A stretch of DNA of 64,000 bases from Agromyces soli (GCF_022811605.1 NZ_CP094533.1:558001-622000); one strand, 5' to 3'; counted from the stretch's first letter, positions 1-8,462 are shown. Program-made: numbers and translations. Notes: generated from the letters alone by a model not told the origin.

Positions 1-1
1 G

Positions 2-58
2 TTCCAGCTCGGCATGGACGTCATCATCGCCTCCGCCGAGCGAGCCGCCGCGCGCTGA
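2..58 (+). CDS. C-terminal end of an unidentified protein (partial)
   Basis: Only the last 18 codons of a plus-strand gene are inside the window; the frame starting at base 2 ends with GMDVIIASAERAAAR and a TGA stop at 56-58. The segment is too short to assign a family. It converges on the phosphotriesterase-like gene, whose stop codon lies 8 bp away, with no room for a separate terminator. Confidence 0.5.
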   Translation, partial: FQLGMDVIIASAERAAAR

Positions 59-65
59 GCGCGCG

Positions 66-1127
66 TCAGTCCGACGGGGTCGGGCTTCCGGCGAGCCACC
101 GCGCCGGCGCCGCGACCGTCATCTGCTCGATCGCGTCGGCCCCGACCCCCCGCTCGCGCAACAGCTCGACGAAGACGGAGTGGACGAAGCTCAGCCCGTT
201 GCCGCCGTTCGCTCTCCACATCTGCTTCAGGAAGAGATCCTGGGACAAGGTCACCTGCCCGGCATAGCCCGCGGCCACGAGCGCGGCGATCCGATCCGCC
301 GTCTCGTGCGGCGCCGGTGAAGCGCCCTCGCCGGGGAACGCGATGTCCAGCCCGATCATGTCGAACTCCAGGATCGCCCCGCGATCGAGGAGGGAGGTCT
401 GGTAGGCGACGTCCGGCGCCGACGGATCGCTGTGCGCGAGAGCGATCCGGCCGGCGTCGACGCCGAGCTCGTCGACCAGGAGATCGAGCACCTCATGCCC
501 GCGACGCTGCCACCCGGGCAGGTGGATGTTCATGCCGACCTCGGGCCGCTCGGTCTGCGCGATGCCGGCCGCGCGCAACGCGGCGCGTTCGGCCGGGGTG
601 AATCCGGGCGACACCCCGATCTCCCCGATGACGCCGGCACGGATGCCGCGAACGCCGCGGCTCAGTTCGTCGACCATCTCGAGCGCCTGCTGCTCGACGG
701 TCCGGGCCGTGATGCGGACGCCCTCGAGCTTCTCCAGGTACGGGCCGGTCCCCATCACGACGTGCACCCCGGTCGTCCGCGCGAGCTCGGCCAGCCCTTC
801 GGGGTCGCGGCCGATGGCCGGGCTGCCCGTGGCATCGACGATCGTGCGTCCGCCGTGCGCCTGGAACGCCGCCACCTCCGCGACGACCTCCTCGACCGGC
901 TTCGGCCCCAGGTTGTCGGCGCAGCAGTACGGGTCCTGTCGCAGCAAGGACTGCCAGCGCGGCGCCACCCGCTGCCCGACGAGCGCCCTCGTCGCCCGGT
1001 AGGCGGCTGGGGCGAGCACCGGGGTGAGATCGTTGAAGAGGTGCTCGTGGGGCAGCACCACTCCCAGATCGGCCGCGGCGACCGGCCCGAGCACGGTCTG
1101 CACGACGGCGGGGCGCACCTCAGTCAC
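66..1127 (-). CDS. Phosphotriesterase-family metal-dependent hydrolase (lactonase-like)
   Basis: A 353-residue amidohydrolase-fold enzyme of the phosphotriesterase-homology group, which hydrolyses lactones or phosphoesters at a binuclear metal centre. Visible ligands are His27-x-His29 (LPHEH), the bridging glutamate in VIGEIG (glutamate instead of carboxylated lysine, as in E. coli PHP), the histidines in NIHLPGW and ALAHSDPS, and the aspartate in LSQDLF. Translation starts at a GTG (1127) that overlaps the end of the upstream transporter gene by 8 bp, so the two are translationally coupled. The neighbouring transporter, ThuA-like protein and LacI repressor suggest breakdown of a sugar lactone or similar compound; the substrate itself is inference. 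Confidence 0.85.
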   Translation of the reverse strand: MTEVRPAVVQTVLGPVAAADLGVVLPHEHLFNDLTPVLAPAAYRATRALVGQRVAPRWQSLLRQDPYCCADNLGPKPVEEVVAEVAAFQAHGGRTIVDATGSPAIGRDPEGLAELARTTGVHVVMGTGPYLEKLEGVRITARTVEQQALEMVDELSRGVRGIRAGVIGEIGVSPGFTPAERAALRAAGIAQTERPEVGMNIHLPGWQRRGHEVLDLLVDELGVDAGRIALAHSDPSAPDVAYQTSLLDRGAILEFDMIGLDIAFPGEGASPAPHETADRIAALVAAGYAGQVTLSQDLFLKQMWRANGGNGLSFVHSVFVELLRERGVGADAIEQMTVAAPARWLAGSPTPSD

Positions 1128-2115
1128 CGGTGTCCGCCGCTCGAGCTGGTGCCGCGCTGCGGGCGGGGATCATGGCGACGGCGGCGGCCGCGAGGGCCAC
1201 GAGCGCCCCGATCACGGTCACGAGGTGGAGGCTGCCGCCGTGCGAGGGCACGGCCAGCTCGATCAGGATCGATCCGACGAGCTGGCCCGCCGTCGAGGCG
1301 AGGCCGAGCAGGAGCAGGCCGAGCCGGCGCACGAAGAGCGCCATCAACGCGATCGAGAGGAGACCGAGCGGCCCGCCCAGGTACATCCACCAGGTGCTGG
1401 GAAGGCTGAAATGCGCGCCCGTCGCACCCATCCGGACCAGGTAGACGGCGCCGAGCGCGACGAAGCCGACGAGGAAGTTCCAGGTGATGGACACGAGCAT
1501 CGAGCCGGACAGCCGGCCGATCTCCGAGTTGCCCGCGGGCTGCCACCCGGCGAGCAGGCCCCCGACGAAGGGCATGATCGCGAGCGCGATCATGTGCGGC
1601 GCCGACCAGCTCGGTGAGACGACGAGCAGGGTCGCCCCGACGGCGAGGAACGCCCCGAGGCCCCGCTGGATCGTGATCGCCTGCTTCACGGGGACGCCGA
1701 TGCCGAGACGGTCGCAGAGCACGCCCGAGATGACGAGACCGGAGATGAGCGAGGTCTGGAACACGGCGACGCCGAGGAAGCCGACCGTCACCCCCTCCGA
1801 GAGCACGATCACCGCGCCGCAGAGCCCGGCGAAGAAGTTCCATCTCGGCAGCTCGCCGCGGCGGAGCTGGCCCGGGAGCGCGAAGAACGCGCGACGTGTC
1901 CGTCCGCGGGCGAGCACGACCACGAGCATGAGCGCGAGGCCCGTGCCGAAGGAGATCAGGGCAGCGGCATGGCCGTCGTTCAGGGTCGCGCCGAGCCGCC
2001 CGTTGACGAGCGCCTGGAGCGGCCCGAGCATGCCGGCGAAGACCGTCGCCAAGGTGAACAGCGCGACCGATGCCGATCGGGCCGACTGGGCCCGGAGTGC
2101 AGACGTCATTGTCAT
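1120..2115 (-). CDS. DMT-superfamily transporter, YdcZ type
   Basis: About 331 residues with roughly ten hydrophobic segments arranged as two similar halves; the first half has the YdcZ-family pattern GPLQALVNGRLG. Family members are small-molecule exporters or permeases of the inner membrane. Four in-frame ATGs sit at 2121, 2118, 2115 and 2109. The Shine-Dalgarno AAGAAGG directly abuts the first, so the ATG at 2115 has the best spacing. A longer upstream frame exists but runs antisense-like through the ThuA-type gene and lacks hydrophobic character. The gene follows the ThuA-like gene closely and overlaps the phosphotriesterase gene, forming one transcription unit. Substrate unknown. Confidence 0.8.
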   Translation of the reverse strand: MTMTSALRAQSARSASVALFTLATVFAGMLGPLQALVNGRLGATLNDGHAAALISFGTGLALMLVVVLARGRTRRAFFALPGQLRRGELPRWNFFAGLCGAVIVLSEGVTVGFLGVAVFQTSLISGLVISGVLCDRLGIGVPVKQAITIQRGLGAFLAVGATLLVVSPSWSAPHMIALAIMPFVGGLLAGWQPAGNSEIGRLSGSMLVSITWNFLVGFVALGAVYLVRMGATGAHFSLPSTWWMYLGGPLGLLSIALMALFVRRLGLLLLGLASTAGQLVGSILIELAVPSHGGSLHLVTVIGALVALAAAAVAMIPARSAAPARAADTGD

Positions 2116-2131
2116 CATCATCCTTCTTTCG

Positions 2132-2905
2132 TCAGTCTCGCGGACCCGCCGCGGATTCCACCGGCTCTCCCGCCAGCCAGCGGAGCGCGCTGGCGAACAA
2201 TGGTCCGTAGCCGGGCCAGGACATGAACTCCTCCGGAGCCCAGTGCGGCGAGACGTCCGACATGAACGCCAGCGTGCGACCTGCGCCGACCTCGCGGATC
2301 GCGAGCAGCGGGTCGCCATCGATCTCGGCGAGCACGGTGGCATCCGGCTTCGCGACCGCGCGCTGGTACCCGAGCAGGATCGGCCACCGCCGGTCGAGCC
2401 CGTCGGTGATGGCATGGGTCCGGACCACGTCGCCGCGGAGCCCCTCCGGCGTCTCGACGCGGTCGTCGTACGGGGAGAGGTCGACGGGCAGCACGTGCTC
2501 CACCGCGGTGCGGTGGTAGTTCGCCTTGCCTTCGAAGCCCTGGAAGCTCAGGTAGCCGCCGGCCATCATCAGCCCGCCCCCGTCGTGCACCCAGTCGCGG
2601 AGGAGCGTGAGCCGGTTCGGCGTGGGCCGGCCGAGCGAGAAGGTGTCGGGGTGCAGCAGCAACGAGTTCGCGCCGATGTCGGAGAGCAGCACGACGTCGA
2701 AGCCCGAGAGTTCGTCGCGCGTCTGCGGGAACCGTTCGGCGACGTCGTGCGAACGGAGGTGGACGACGTCGAGACCCTCGGCCTCGAGTGCGGTCAACAG
2801 CCGGGCGCAGCCGATCTGCACCCGGGTGTGCGCGAAGGGGTCGTAGCCCTTGTGATCGATCGTCGCGCTCACCCACGACTCGCCTGCGAGCAGAACCCTC
2901 ACCAT
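2132..2905 (-). CDS. ThuA-like glutamine-amidotransferase-fold protein
   Basis: A 257-residue cytoplasmic protein of the class I glutamine-amidotransferase-like fold seen in ThuA and related proteins of sugar catabolic operons. It opens with the strand MVRVLLAGESW, has the GYDPF segment, VHDGGGLMMAGGYLSFQGF at about residue 85, and ends with GAGRTLAFMSDVSPHW. There is no cysteine at the usual nucleophile position, so true amidotransferase activity is not expected. I chose the ATG at 2905 because GGAGG lies 5 nt upstream; ATGs at 2917 and further upstream fall inside the operator. It is the first gene of the operon leading to the exporter and the phosphotriesterase-like enzyme. Confidence 0.75.
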   Translation of the reverse strand: MVRVLLAGESWVSATIDHKGYDPFAHTRVQIGCARLLTALEAEGLDVVHLRSHDVAERFPQTRDELSGFDVVLLSDIGANSLLLHPDTFSLGRPTPNRLTLLRDWVHDGGGLMMAGGYLSFQGFEGKANYHRTAVEHVLPVDLSPYDDRVETPEGLRGDVVRTHAITDGLDRRWPILLGYQRAVAKPDATVLAEIDGDPLLAIREVGAGRTLAFMSDVSPHWAPEEFMSWPGYGPLFASALRWLAGEPVESAAGPRD

Positions 2906-2925
2906 CGTCGCCTCCATGCTTGCTC

Positions 2926-2953
2926 GTTGCGCACTGTTGCGCAACATGCGCAT
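2926..2953. promoter_or_regulatory. Probable LacI-family operator in divergent promoter region
   Basis: The 12-bp palindrome TGTTGCGCAACA (2935-2946) has the central CG typical of LacI-family operators. It is preceded by a half-identical copy GTTGCGCACT (2926-2935) and followed by ATGCGCAT (2946-2953). It lies between the divergent ThuA-like gene and the LacI-family gene, the position expected for autoregulation and operon control. Confidence 0.65.
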
Positions 2954-3006
2954 CAATCTAGGATGGATCGCGCACGGAGTCAACACGGAGATGAGGGGGC
3001 CGCCGG

Positions 3007-4026
3007 ATGTCGCTCAGTCGAGTCGCGCGGAGCGCGGGAGTCTCCACCTCCACGGTGTCGCGGTACGTGCGCGGCGAGCTCAAGGTCTCCCCCGCGACCG
3101 CACGGCGGATCGACCAGGCCCTCGCGGACGACGGGCGCCCCGCCGCCGACCGGTCGCGCGCGGTCACCACGATCGGCCTCGTCGTGCCGTCGCTCGCGAA
3201 TCCGTACTTCTCCGCCCTCGCCGACGCGGTCGTGGATGCCGCAGCCGAGGACGGCATCGAGGTCTTCACCGCCCTGACCGGATCCTCCGCGTTGCGCGAA
3301 CGCAACAGCGTCGAGCGCCTCGCGCAGGTGCAGAACCTTGGCGGCATCGTCTACCTCGGAATGCACGGAACAAACGAGGCCTTCACCGGACGGGTCGGCG
3401 AAGAGCTGCCGGTCGTGCTCCTCGACGAGTACGTCATCGCCGACGGGACGCGCATCTCCCAGGTCACGGCGGACAGCTTCGGCGGCGCCTACCAGGCGAC
3501 CGCGCACCTCGCCGGCCTGGGGCATCGCATCATCGCGCACGTCGGCGGCCCGCGCGGCCTCGAGACGGCCGAGCAGCGGGAGGCGGGATTCCGGGCGGCC
3601 ATGGCCGACCATTCGCTCGAGGTCGACGACCGACTGGTGCTGCGCGGCAGCTACACCGCCGACTTCGGCACCAACTTCTTCGCCCACGTGAGCTCGGTCG
3701 AGCCCGCGCCCACCGCCGTCTTCTGCGCGAGCGACATCGCTGCCATCGGGGTGCTCGAAGCGGCCCGCCAAGCGAGGATCGGCGTCCCCGACGAGCTCTC
3801 GATCATCGGCTGCGACGGCATCGCCTTCGGCGACTGGACGAGCCCCCAGCTCACCTCCGTCGCCCAGCCGACTCAGATGCTCGCACGGCAGGCCGTCGAC
3901 GAGCTCATCCACGTCGCGACGGGCGGCACCCCGACCCCGCACACCCTGCCGATGACGCTCCGCGTCCGCGCCTCGACGGCACCGCCGGCGGGCGCGCGGG
4001 CGCGCGACGCCTCGGCGGACCGCTGA
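3007..4026 (+). CDS. LacI-family transcriptional repressor
   Basis: A 339-residue regulator with an N-terminal helix-turn-helix (residues about 3-24, RVARSAGVSTSTVSRYVRG) and hinge followed by a periplasmic-binding-protein-like effector domain starting at TIGLVVPSLANPYF. The typical C-terminal-lobe signatures are present: VFCASDIAAIGVLEAA and the ISIIGCDG-like stretch LSIIGCDGIAFGDW. GAGGGGG lies about 7 nt before the ATG. It is divergent from the ThuA-transporter-lactonase operon and presumably represses it through the palindrome at 2935-2946, responding to a sugar or sugar derivative. The effector cannot be read from the sequence. Confidence 0.9.
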   Translation: MSLSRVARSAGVSTSTVSRYVRGELKVSPATARRIDQALADDGRPAADRSRAVTTIGLVVPSLANPYFSALADAVVDAAAEDGIEVFTALTGSSALRERNSVERLAQVQNLGGIVYLGMHGTNEAFTGRVGEELPVVLLDEYVIADGTRISQVTADSFGGAYQATAHLAGLGHRIIAHVGGPRGLETAEQREAGFRAAMADHSLEVDDRLVLRGSYTADFGTNFFAHVSSVEPAPTAVFCASDIAAIGVLEAARQARIGVPDELSIIGCDGIAFGDWTSPQLTSVAQPTQMLARQAVDELIHVATGGTPTPHTLPMTLRVRASTAPPAGARARDASADR

Positions 4027-4062
4027 CCCGGACCACTGGGCCGGCCGGGCCCGGAAACGACG

Positions 4063-4098
4063 GAGCGCGCGGCACCCGGGGAGGGATGCCGCGCGCTC
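4063..4098. terminator. Hairpin terminator between convergent genes
   Basis: A perfect 12-bp stem GAGCGCGCGGCA (4063-4074) pairs with 4087-4098 across a 12-nt loop. It sits between the LacI gene and the convergent lipoprotein gene and has no U-tract, as is common in high-GC actinobacteria. It probably serves both directions. Confidence 0.7.
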
Positions 4099-4117
4099 GT
4101 GCGTGCGTGACTGGTCG

Positions 4118-4543
4118 TCAGGCGGCGCAGGCCGTGCTGACCTCGTTCGCAGCGGTCTGGATGGCCGACTGCTGGGCGGCGAGCGCCTCGGCGTCCTGCG
4201 TGCCGTCGGCCGGGATGGTCGCGGCGTAGTCCGCGGCGTCGCCGAGGGCGGTCTTCAGCCCCTCGAGCGCGTCTTCCACCTTGGTGTCGTCGCCGGCCTG
4301 CTCGTCGAGCGCGTCGACCCGGTCCTCGAGACCCTCGAGGTAGGTCTTCGTCGCCGCGCCGTCGGTCGCGGTCGCGAGCGTGTTCTGCGCACCGTTCGAC
4401 ACGTTGCGGACCTCGCTGCGGATGGTGTCGCAGCCGTCCTTCGCGGACGTCGAAGCGGCGTCGCCCGAACCGGACGTGGCGCAGCCCGAGAGCAGCAGGG
4501 CACCCGCGAACACGAGTGCCGTCGTCGTCATGAATCGTTGCAT
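4118..4543 (-). CDS. Small secreted lipoprotein, function unknown
   Basis: A 141-residue protein with a lipoprotein signal peptide and lipobox LLSG-Cys21, then a Ser/Thr/Gly-rich linker and an acidic, alanine-rich helical domain with two cysteines (one just after the linker, one near the C-terminus) that could form a disulphide. I recognise no catalytic motif. The ATG at 4543 is preceded by GGGGAGG at 9 nt; an upstream ATG at 4576 would precede the ribosome-binding site and break the signal peptide. The gene stands alone between the hairpin at 4063-4098 and the DUF1304 gene. It is membrane-anchored on the outer face; no role can be assigned. Confidence 0.75.
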   Translation of the reverse strand: MQRFMTTTALVFAGALLLSGCATSGSGDAASTSAKDGCDTIRSEVRNVSNGAQNTLATATDGAATKTYLEGLEDRVDALDEQAGDDTKVEDALEGLKTALGDAADYAATIPADGTQDAEALAAQQSAIQTAANEVSTACAA

Positions 4544-4652
4544 TGTGTGCAACCTCCCCTGTTCTGTTGTGACCACGGGAGTCTACGCCGCACCGGGGAC
4601 ACCGGCTCGCCAGCCCCAGTCCGGGTGCCGGCGCGCGCGGCGCGACGGGGCG

Positions 4653-5045
4653 TCAGGCGGTCGCGAGGCCGATCCAGAGCGCGACGACGCCGAGCAGCGG
4701 CGGCCCGAGCTGGATGAGCGCGGCGCGCGCCTTCGACGGGCTCGACAGCAGGAGCACGAGGCCCGCGGCGACCATCATGCCCGCGCCCGCGAAGACGAGC
4801 GTGGCGCCCACGGCGGTCGCCCCGGCTGCGAACGCGACGATGCCCGCGACCACGGCGAGCGCGAGGAACAGGTTGTAGAAGCCCTGATTGAACGCGAGCG
4901 CGCGCGTGAGCTGCGCCTCCTCGTCACTGCGGATGCCGAAGGTGGCGCGGGCGCGCGGGCCCGTCCAGATGAGCGACTCGAGCACCCAGATGTAGACGTG
5001 GATCAGCGCGCCGAGGCCGGCGAGCACGAGCCCCGCGACGATCAC
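4653..5045 (-). CDS. DUF1304 family small membrane protein
   Basis: About 130 residues with four hydrophobic helices and the DUF1304 signature: HVYIWVLESLIWTGPRARATF near the N-terminus, then the motif NQGFYNLFLA. The GTG at 5045 overlaps the stop of the upstream acetyltransferase gene (GTGA), so the pair is co-translated. Length matches the family (about 120-130 aa). Function of the family is unknown. Confidence 0.85.
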   Translation of the reverse strand: MIVAGLVLAGLGALIHVYIWVLESLIWTGPRARATFGIRSDEEAQLTRALAFNQGFYNLFLALAVVAGIVAFAAGATAVGATLVFAGAGMMVAAGLVLLLSSPSKARAALIQLGPPLLGVVALWIGLATA

Positions 5046-5509
5046 GCGGCGGCCCTCGCCTCGCGGCGCAGGTGCAGCAGCGGGAACGGGCGGCCCTCGC
5101 CGTCGAGCTCGGAGCGGCCGACCTCGACGAAGCCGCGCGCGACGTAGAAGCCGCGCGCCACGGGGTTCTGCTCGTTGACGTCGACCCGCAGCTCGCCCCC
5201 GTCGTCGCCGACGTCTTCGAGCAGCCGGGTGCCGATGCCCTGACCGTGCCTGGTCGGGTCGACGAAGAGCATCTGGATCTCGCCGTCGTCGTGAGAGATG
5301 AACCCGACGACCTCGCCCTCGGCGTCGCCGCCGTCGACGACCGCGACGCGCAGGTCGCCGAGCTGCGGCAGGTAGCCCGCGACGACCTCCTCGTACCAGT
5401 CGACGTCGGCCGGCGCGAGGAAGTGATGGGTCGCCTCGACGCTCGCGCGCCACAGCTCGAGCAGGCGCGGGTGGTCGCTCGGCGCGGCCGATCGGATCGT
5501 GAGTGCCAT
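5042..5509 (-). CDS. GNAT-family N-acetyltransferase
   Basis: A 155-residue single-domain acetyltransferase. The acetyl-CoA pyrophosphate-binding motif A is clear: IQMLFVDPTRHGQGIGTRLL (R/Q-x-x-G-x-G), and the C-terminal part NPVARGFYVARGFVEVGRS is the usual motif B. The N-terminal part (RSAAPSDHPRLLELWRASV) is typical of the family. The ATG at 5509 begins a segment matching family starts; upstream in-frame sequence is antisense to the glycosyltransferase gene. Its stop overlaps the GTG of the DUF1304 gene. The substrate is unknown. Confidence 0.85.
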   Translation of the reverse strand: MALTIRSAAPSDHPRLLELWRASVEATHHFLAPADVDWYEEVVAGYLPQLGDLRVAVVDGGDAEGEVVGFISHDDGEIQMLFVDPTRHGQGIGTRLLEDVGDDGGELRVDVNEQNPVARGFYVARGFVEVGRSELDGEGRPFPLLHLRREARAAA

Positions 5510-5547
5510 GCAAGCACGATACGCGACCCCGCCGACGCGGGTCGCCG

Positions 5548-6495
5548 TCAGTCGCCGAGGCCGTCGCCCGCGAGCAGCCGCTCCAGCACCGAGCCGGGCG
5601 GCACCGCGTCGTACTTGTAGCTGAGCTTCTGCAGCGGGGCGGCGTCGAGGATGCGGCGCACGGTCGAGCCGCGCCAGGGCTGCATCATCTCGAGCTGCAG
5701 CAGGTGCGCGGAGGTCGCCGAGAGCGCCGGCACGGCGTCCCACTGGCCCCGGGCCTCCGGGACGAGCGCCTGGATCACCTCGAAGATCCGGTGGTAGAGG
5801 AAGTAGTCGGGCAGCTCGTCCGTCGTCTCCCACCAGGCGTCGAGCGCGAGCCGCTGCAGCACGAGGACCGGAGCGCCCGGCTGCGCCGCGATGAACCAGT
5901 TCGCGATCTGCCGTTTCGCCCAGCGCGGGAACACCACGCCGGCGCGGAGCAGGCGGTGCAGCTCGGGATCGAGCGGCCGGTCGACCCAGGCCGTGGCGTC
6001 CGCCCAGACGCCGCCGTGCTCGGCGAGCACCCTGGTGCGCACGTAGTCCGAGAAGTGGGCCGGGCGGGCGTCCTCGAGCAGCGTCGCGATCCGCTCGGGG
6101 ATCTCGACGAGCTCGCGCGCGGATGCCCCGTCGAGCACCCGGGCGTGTGGGTAGGTGCGGTGCAGCTGGGCGACGCAGGCCTGCACGAGCGGCGGCGCCT
6201 CGGCGATCGGCCGGTTCCAGAACGTGAAGACGCGGTCGCTCGGCACCGGCTGCCCGGCGGCGGCGCCCGCGCCGCGGCGCGCCCGCCAGCGGGCGAACGG
6301 CGGTCGGACCTCGGGCAGCCCGGCCGCGAGCCGCAGCTCGCCGAGCCGCGGCTGCAGCAGCTGCACGAGGCGCAGCGAGGTGCGCAGCGAAGCGGCGAGG
6401 TCGATCGTGCCCTCGAAGCGCGCGGAACGTTCGAGCTGAGCGCGCAGGCCCGCCATGACCCGGTCGAGCTCGGGGATGCCTCCGGCGCCGCTCAT
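5548..6495 (-). CDS. Capsular-polysaccharide-synthesis type glycosyltransferase
   Basis: A 315-residue protein of the Caps_synth / DXD-sugar-transferase type. Characteristic stretches are RVFTFWNRPIAEAPPLVQAC (donor-domain start, about residue 88) and HFSDYVRTRVLAEHGGVWADAT, which carries the D-x-x-R and GGxWxDAT pattern that binds the nucleotide sugar and metal in this family. No signal peptide or membrane segment is evident, so it probably acts at the cytoplasmic face in cell-surface glycan assembly. No polysaccharide gene flanks it directly; the exopolysaccharide genes are 25 kb away. Confidence 0.7.
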   Translation of the reverse strand: MSGAGGIPELDRVMAGLRAQLERSARFEGTIDLAASLRTSLRLVQLLQPRLGELRLAAGLPEVRPPFARWRARRGAGAAAGQPVPSDRVFTFWNRPIAEAPPLVQACVAQLHRTYPHARVLDGASARELVEIPERIATLLEDARPAHFSDYVRTRVLAEHGGVWADATAWVDRPLDPELHRLLRAGVVFPRWAKRQIANWFIAAQPGAPVLVLQRLALDAWWETTDELPDYFLYHRIFEVIQALVPEARGQWDAVPALSATSAHLLQLEMMQPWRGSTVRRILDAAPLQKLSYKYDAVPPGSVLERLLAGDGLGD

Positions 6496-6559
6496 GCTCC
6501 GAGCGTACCGAGCGGCGTCGCCTGGGCGGCGGGTCGCCCCAGCCGCCGCACCCGACCCG

Positions 6560-6593
6560 GAGTTGCCCGACTTTGATGAAAGTCGGGCAACTC
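6560..6593. repeat. Palindromic repeat, family 1 copy 1
   Basis: The arm GAGTTGCCCGACTTT (6560-6574) pairs perfectly with 6579-6593 around GATG. The same core recurs at 39527-39556 and 41965-42000. Here it lies between two minus-strand genes, downstream of the GntR gene and upstream of the glycosyltransferase gene, where it could act as a terminator. Confidence 0.8.
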
Positions 6594-6622
6594 GGGTTGG
6601 CCGGGAGGGCGCCGTGGCGGCG

Positions 6623-7420
6623 TCAGGCGCGCGGTGCGCCCTGGCGCAACCCCTCCGCGTCGGTCGCGTAGTGGAACCGCACCCGGGTGCCGAGCCAGAC
6701 CGTGCGCGAGGTCTCGACGAGTTCGCCGCCCGAGCGTCCGACGGCCCAGTCGACGAAGACCTTCGCGTCGACGCCCGCGGCGAGCAGCGCGGATTCCGCG
6801 GAGCTCACCGAGCGCACCTCGAGGAAGTGGTCCTGATGGTCGACGACGAGGCCCGCGGCCTGCAGCGTCTTCGAGACGGAGACGTCGAAGAGGTCCCGCC
6901 CGGCCAGCGCCTCCGCGCCTCTGCCCGCGAGCCAGGAGTCGGTGAGGCCGATGGGGTCGCCGTTCACCGTGTGCACCCGCTTCAGGTGCAGTCGCGGCAG
7001 CCGGCGCTCGTCCGCGCTGAGCTCGCGCGACAGCTCGTAGGGCTCCGCCTCGGGCGACTCGACGTCGACGAGCAGGGACTGCGCGTCGTCGCCCGCCGCC
7101 CGGAAGCGGTCCCGCCAGGGCTGCGTGAGCCCGAAGTCGTGCTGGACCACTCTCGGCCGATCCGCGACGAAGGTGCCGGTGCCCTGCCGGCGCTCGACGT
7201 AGCCCTCGTCGGCGAGCGCGGAGAGCGCCTGCCGCACGGTGATCCGGCTCACCCCGTAGATCTGCGCGATCTCGTTCTCGGTCGGGAGCCGGTCGCCCAC
7301 GGCGAGGCCCTGATCGATGGCGGAGCGCAGGTCGCGTTCGACCTGCGCCCACGCCGGCAGGGGCGAGCGTCGGTCGACGGGCACCGCCATCGACTCCAGC
7401 GGGTGGATGGTTGGTCCCAC
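6623..7420 (-). CDS. GntR/HutC-family transcriptional regulator
   Basis: About 265 residues: an N-terminal winged helix (WAQVERDLRSAIDQGLAVGD, then ENEIAQIYGVSRITVRQALS) followed by a UTRA effector domain. An ATG lies at 7426 but GGGGAGG is only 1 nt from it, whereas the GTG at 7420 has 7-nt spacing, so I chose 7420. It is the last gene of the operon that begins with the ABC solute-binding protein at 15092. HutC-type regulators with UTRA domains bind sugar phosphates or small amino compounds. A GGTTAGTACC palindrome sits in its own leader, matching the GGT-N4-ACC spacing of NagR/DasR-type operators. Confidence 0.85.
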   Translation of the reverse strand: MGPTIHPLESMAVPVDRRSPLPAWAQVERDLRSAIDQGLAVGDRLPTENEIAQIYGVSRITVRQALSALADEGYVERRQGTGTFVADRPRVVQHDFGLTQPWRDRFRAAGDDAQSLLVDVESPEAEPYELSRELSADERRLPRLHLKRVHTVNGDPIGLTDSWLAGRGAEALAGRDLFDVSVSKTLQAAGLVVDHQDHFLEVRSVSSAESALLAAGVDAKVFVDWAVGRSGGELVETSRTVWLGTRVRFHYATDAEGLRQGAPRA

Positions 7421-7460
7421 CGTCATGCCTCCCCCGATCTCCCCGTGCAGGTCATCATAA

Positions 7461-7470
7461 GGTTAGTACC
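7461..7470. promoter_or_regulatory. Possible HutC/GntR operator
   Basis: GGTTAGTACC has the GGT-N4-ACC spacing of HutC-subfamily (NagR/DasR) operators and lies in an AT-rich island between the SIS-domain gene and the GntR gene. A second promoter with autoregulation is plausible. Confidence 0.45.
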
Positions 7471-7498
7471 ATAGGCGCGCTCGCCCGGGGATCCAGGC

Positions 7499-8461
7499 TC
7501 ACGCGGTGACCGGATGCCCGTCGAGCTTGATGTGGCTCGCGTCCATGTTCACCGCGCCGCCCCGGAACGGCGGACGCCCCCAGCGGGCGGCCGCGGCCTC
7601 GGCGAACACGGTGCCGGCGACGGCCCCGGCGAGCTCGAAGAGCACCCCGGCCCGGTCGTCGCGCGCGTCCGGCCCCGCGAGCCGGACCGCGAGCGGGGTC
7701 TGCCCCGTGCTCTCGAGTGCGGTCGCGAGCCGGGCGAAGCGCTCCGCCCCGTCGGCTCCGACGAGCTGGAGGGAGAGGTTCGCCTGCGGCCCGATGAAGT
7801 AGTCGACGTGCCCGCTCTCCTCGAGCGGGACCGTGCGTGCGACGAGTCCGGTCGCCTCGATGAGCTTCAGCACCCAGAAGTCGGCGGCGCCGCGGAGCTC
7901 CGGCAGCGAGAGCACCGAGATCCCGCTCGGGACCGCGGCGGGGGCCGCGTCCAGCGCCTCGGCGACTGCGGCGCGCTGCGCGTCGACGAGCGCCGCGAGC
8001 TCGGCGGTCGCGCCGGCGGTGTCGACGCCGCAGACCGCGGCGACGCCGAGCCCGAGCATGAGGTGCCCGGCGCAGGGCACCGTCTCCTCGAGCCCGAGCG
8101 ACGGCACGAGCTGGACCTCGTCGGCGGCCTCGGCGAGGGGCGAGTCGGGGTTCGAGGTGACCGCGATCGTCCGCAGGCCCGCCTCGGTCGCGAGGCGCAG
8201 CGCCCGAACGGTCGCCCCCGAGGTGCCCGAGTGCGAGATGCCGACGACGGTGCGCACCCCGGCGGGAACCCGGCCCGTCCAGGTCAGATCGCCCGAGGAG
8301 GCGGACTGGTGCCCGAACGCGGTCGCGAGCAGTGCCGAGGAGAGCGAGTCGCCCGAGCCGACGAAGAGCGCGGCCTCGGGGGCGGCGCCGATGGCGGGGC
8401 GCACAGCCTCGACGGCGCGGAGGGCGTCGGCGACGCGGTCGAAGTGAGCGGTGAGGGTCAT
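7499..8461 (-). CDS. SIS-domain sugar isomerase/deglycase-like protein
   Basis: A 320-residue protein with tandem SIS (sugar isomerase) folds. The first contains the phosphate-binding loop VGSGDSLSSALLA and the second half of the site VVGISHSGTSGATVRAL. The C-terminal half has ESGHVDYFIGPQ, occupying the place of the catalytic E/H region of FrlB and AgaS type enzymes. SIS enzymes act on phosphosugars, commonly amino sugars or Amadori compounds. Order in the operon (ABC importer, PfkB kinase, SIS, HutC regulator) matches the frl fructosamine operon of Bacillus, so deglycation or isomerisation of a phosphorylated aminosugar is a fair guess, not a demonstrated function. Confidence 0.75.
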   Translation of the reverse strand: MTLTAHFDRVADALRAVEAVRPAIGAAPEAALFVGSGDSLSSALLATAFGHQSASSGDLTWTGRVPAGVRTVVGISHSGTSGATVRALRLATEAGLRTIAVTSNPDSPLAEAADEVQLVPSLGLEETVPCAGHLMLGLGVAAVCGVDTAGATAELAALVDAQRAAVAEALDAAPAAVPSGISVLSLPELRGAADFWVLKLIEATGLVARTVPLEESGHVDYFIGPQANLSLQLVGADGAERFARLATALESTGQTPLAVRLAGPDARDDRAGVLFELAGAVAGTVFAEAAAARWGRPPFRGGAVNMDASHIKLDGHPVTA

Positions 8462-8462
8462 G

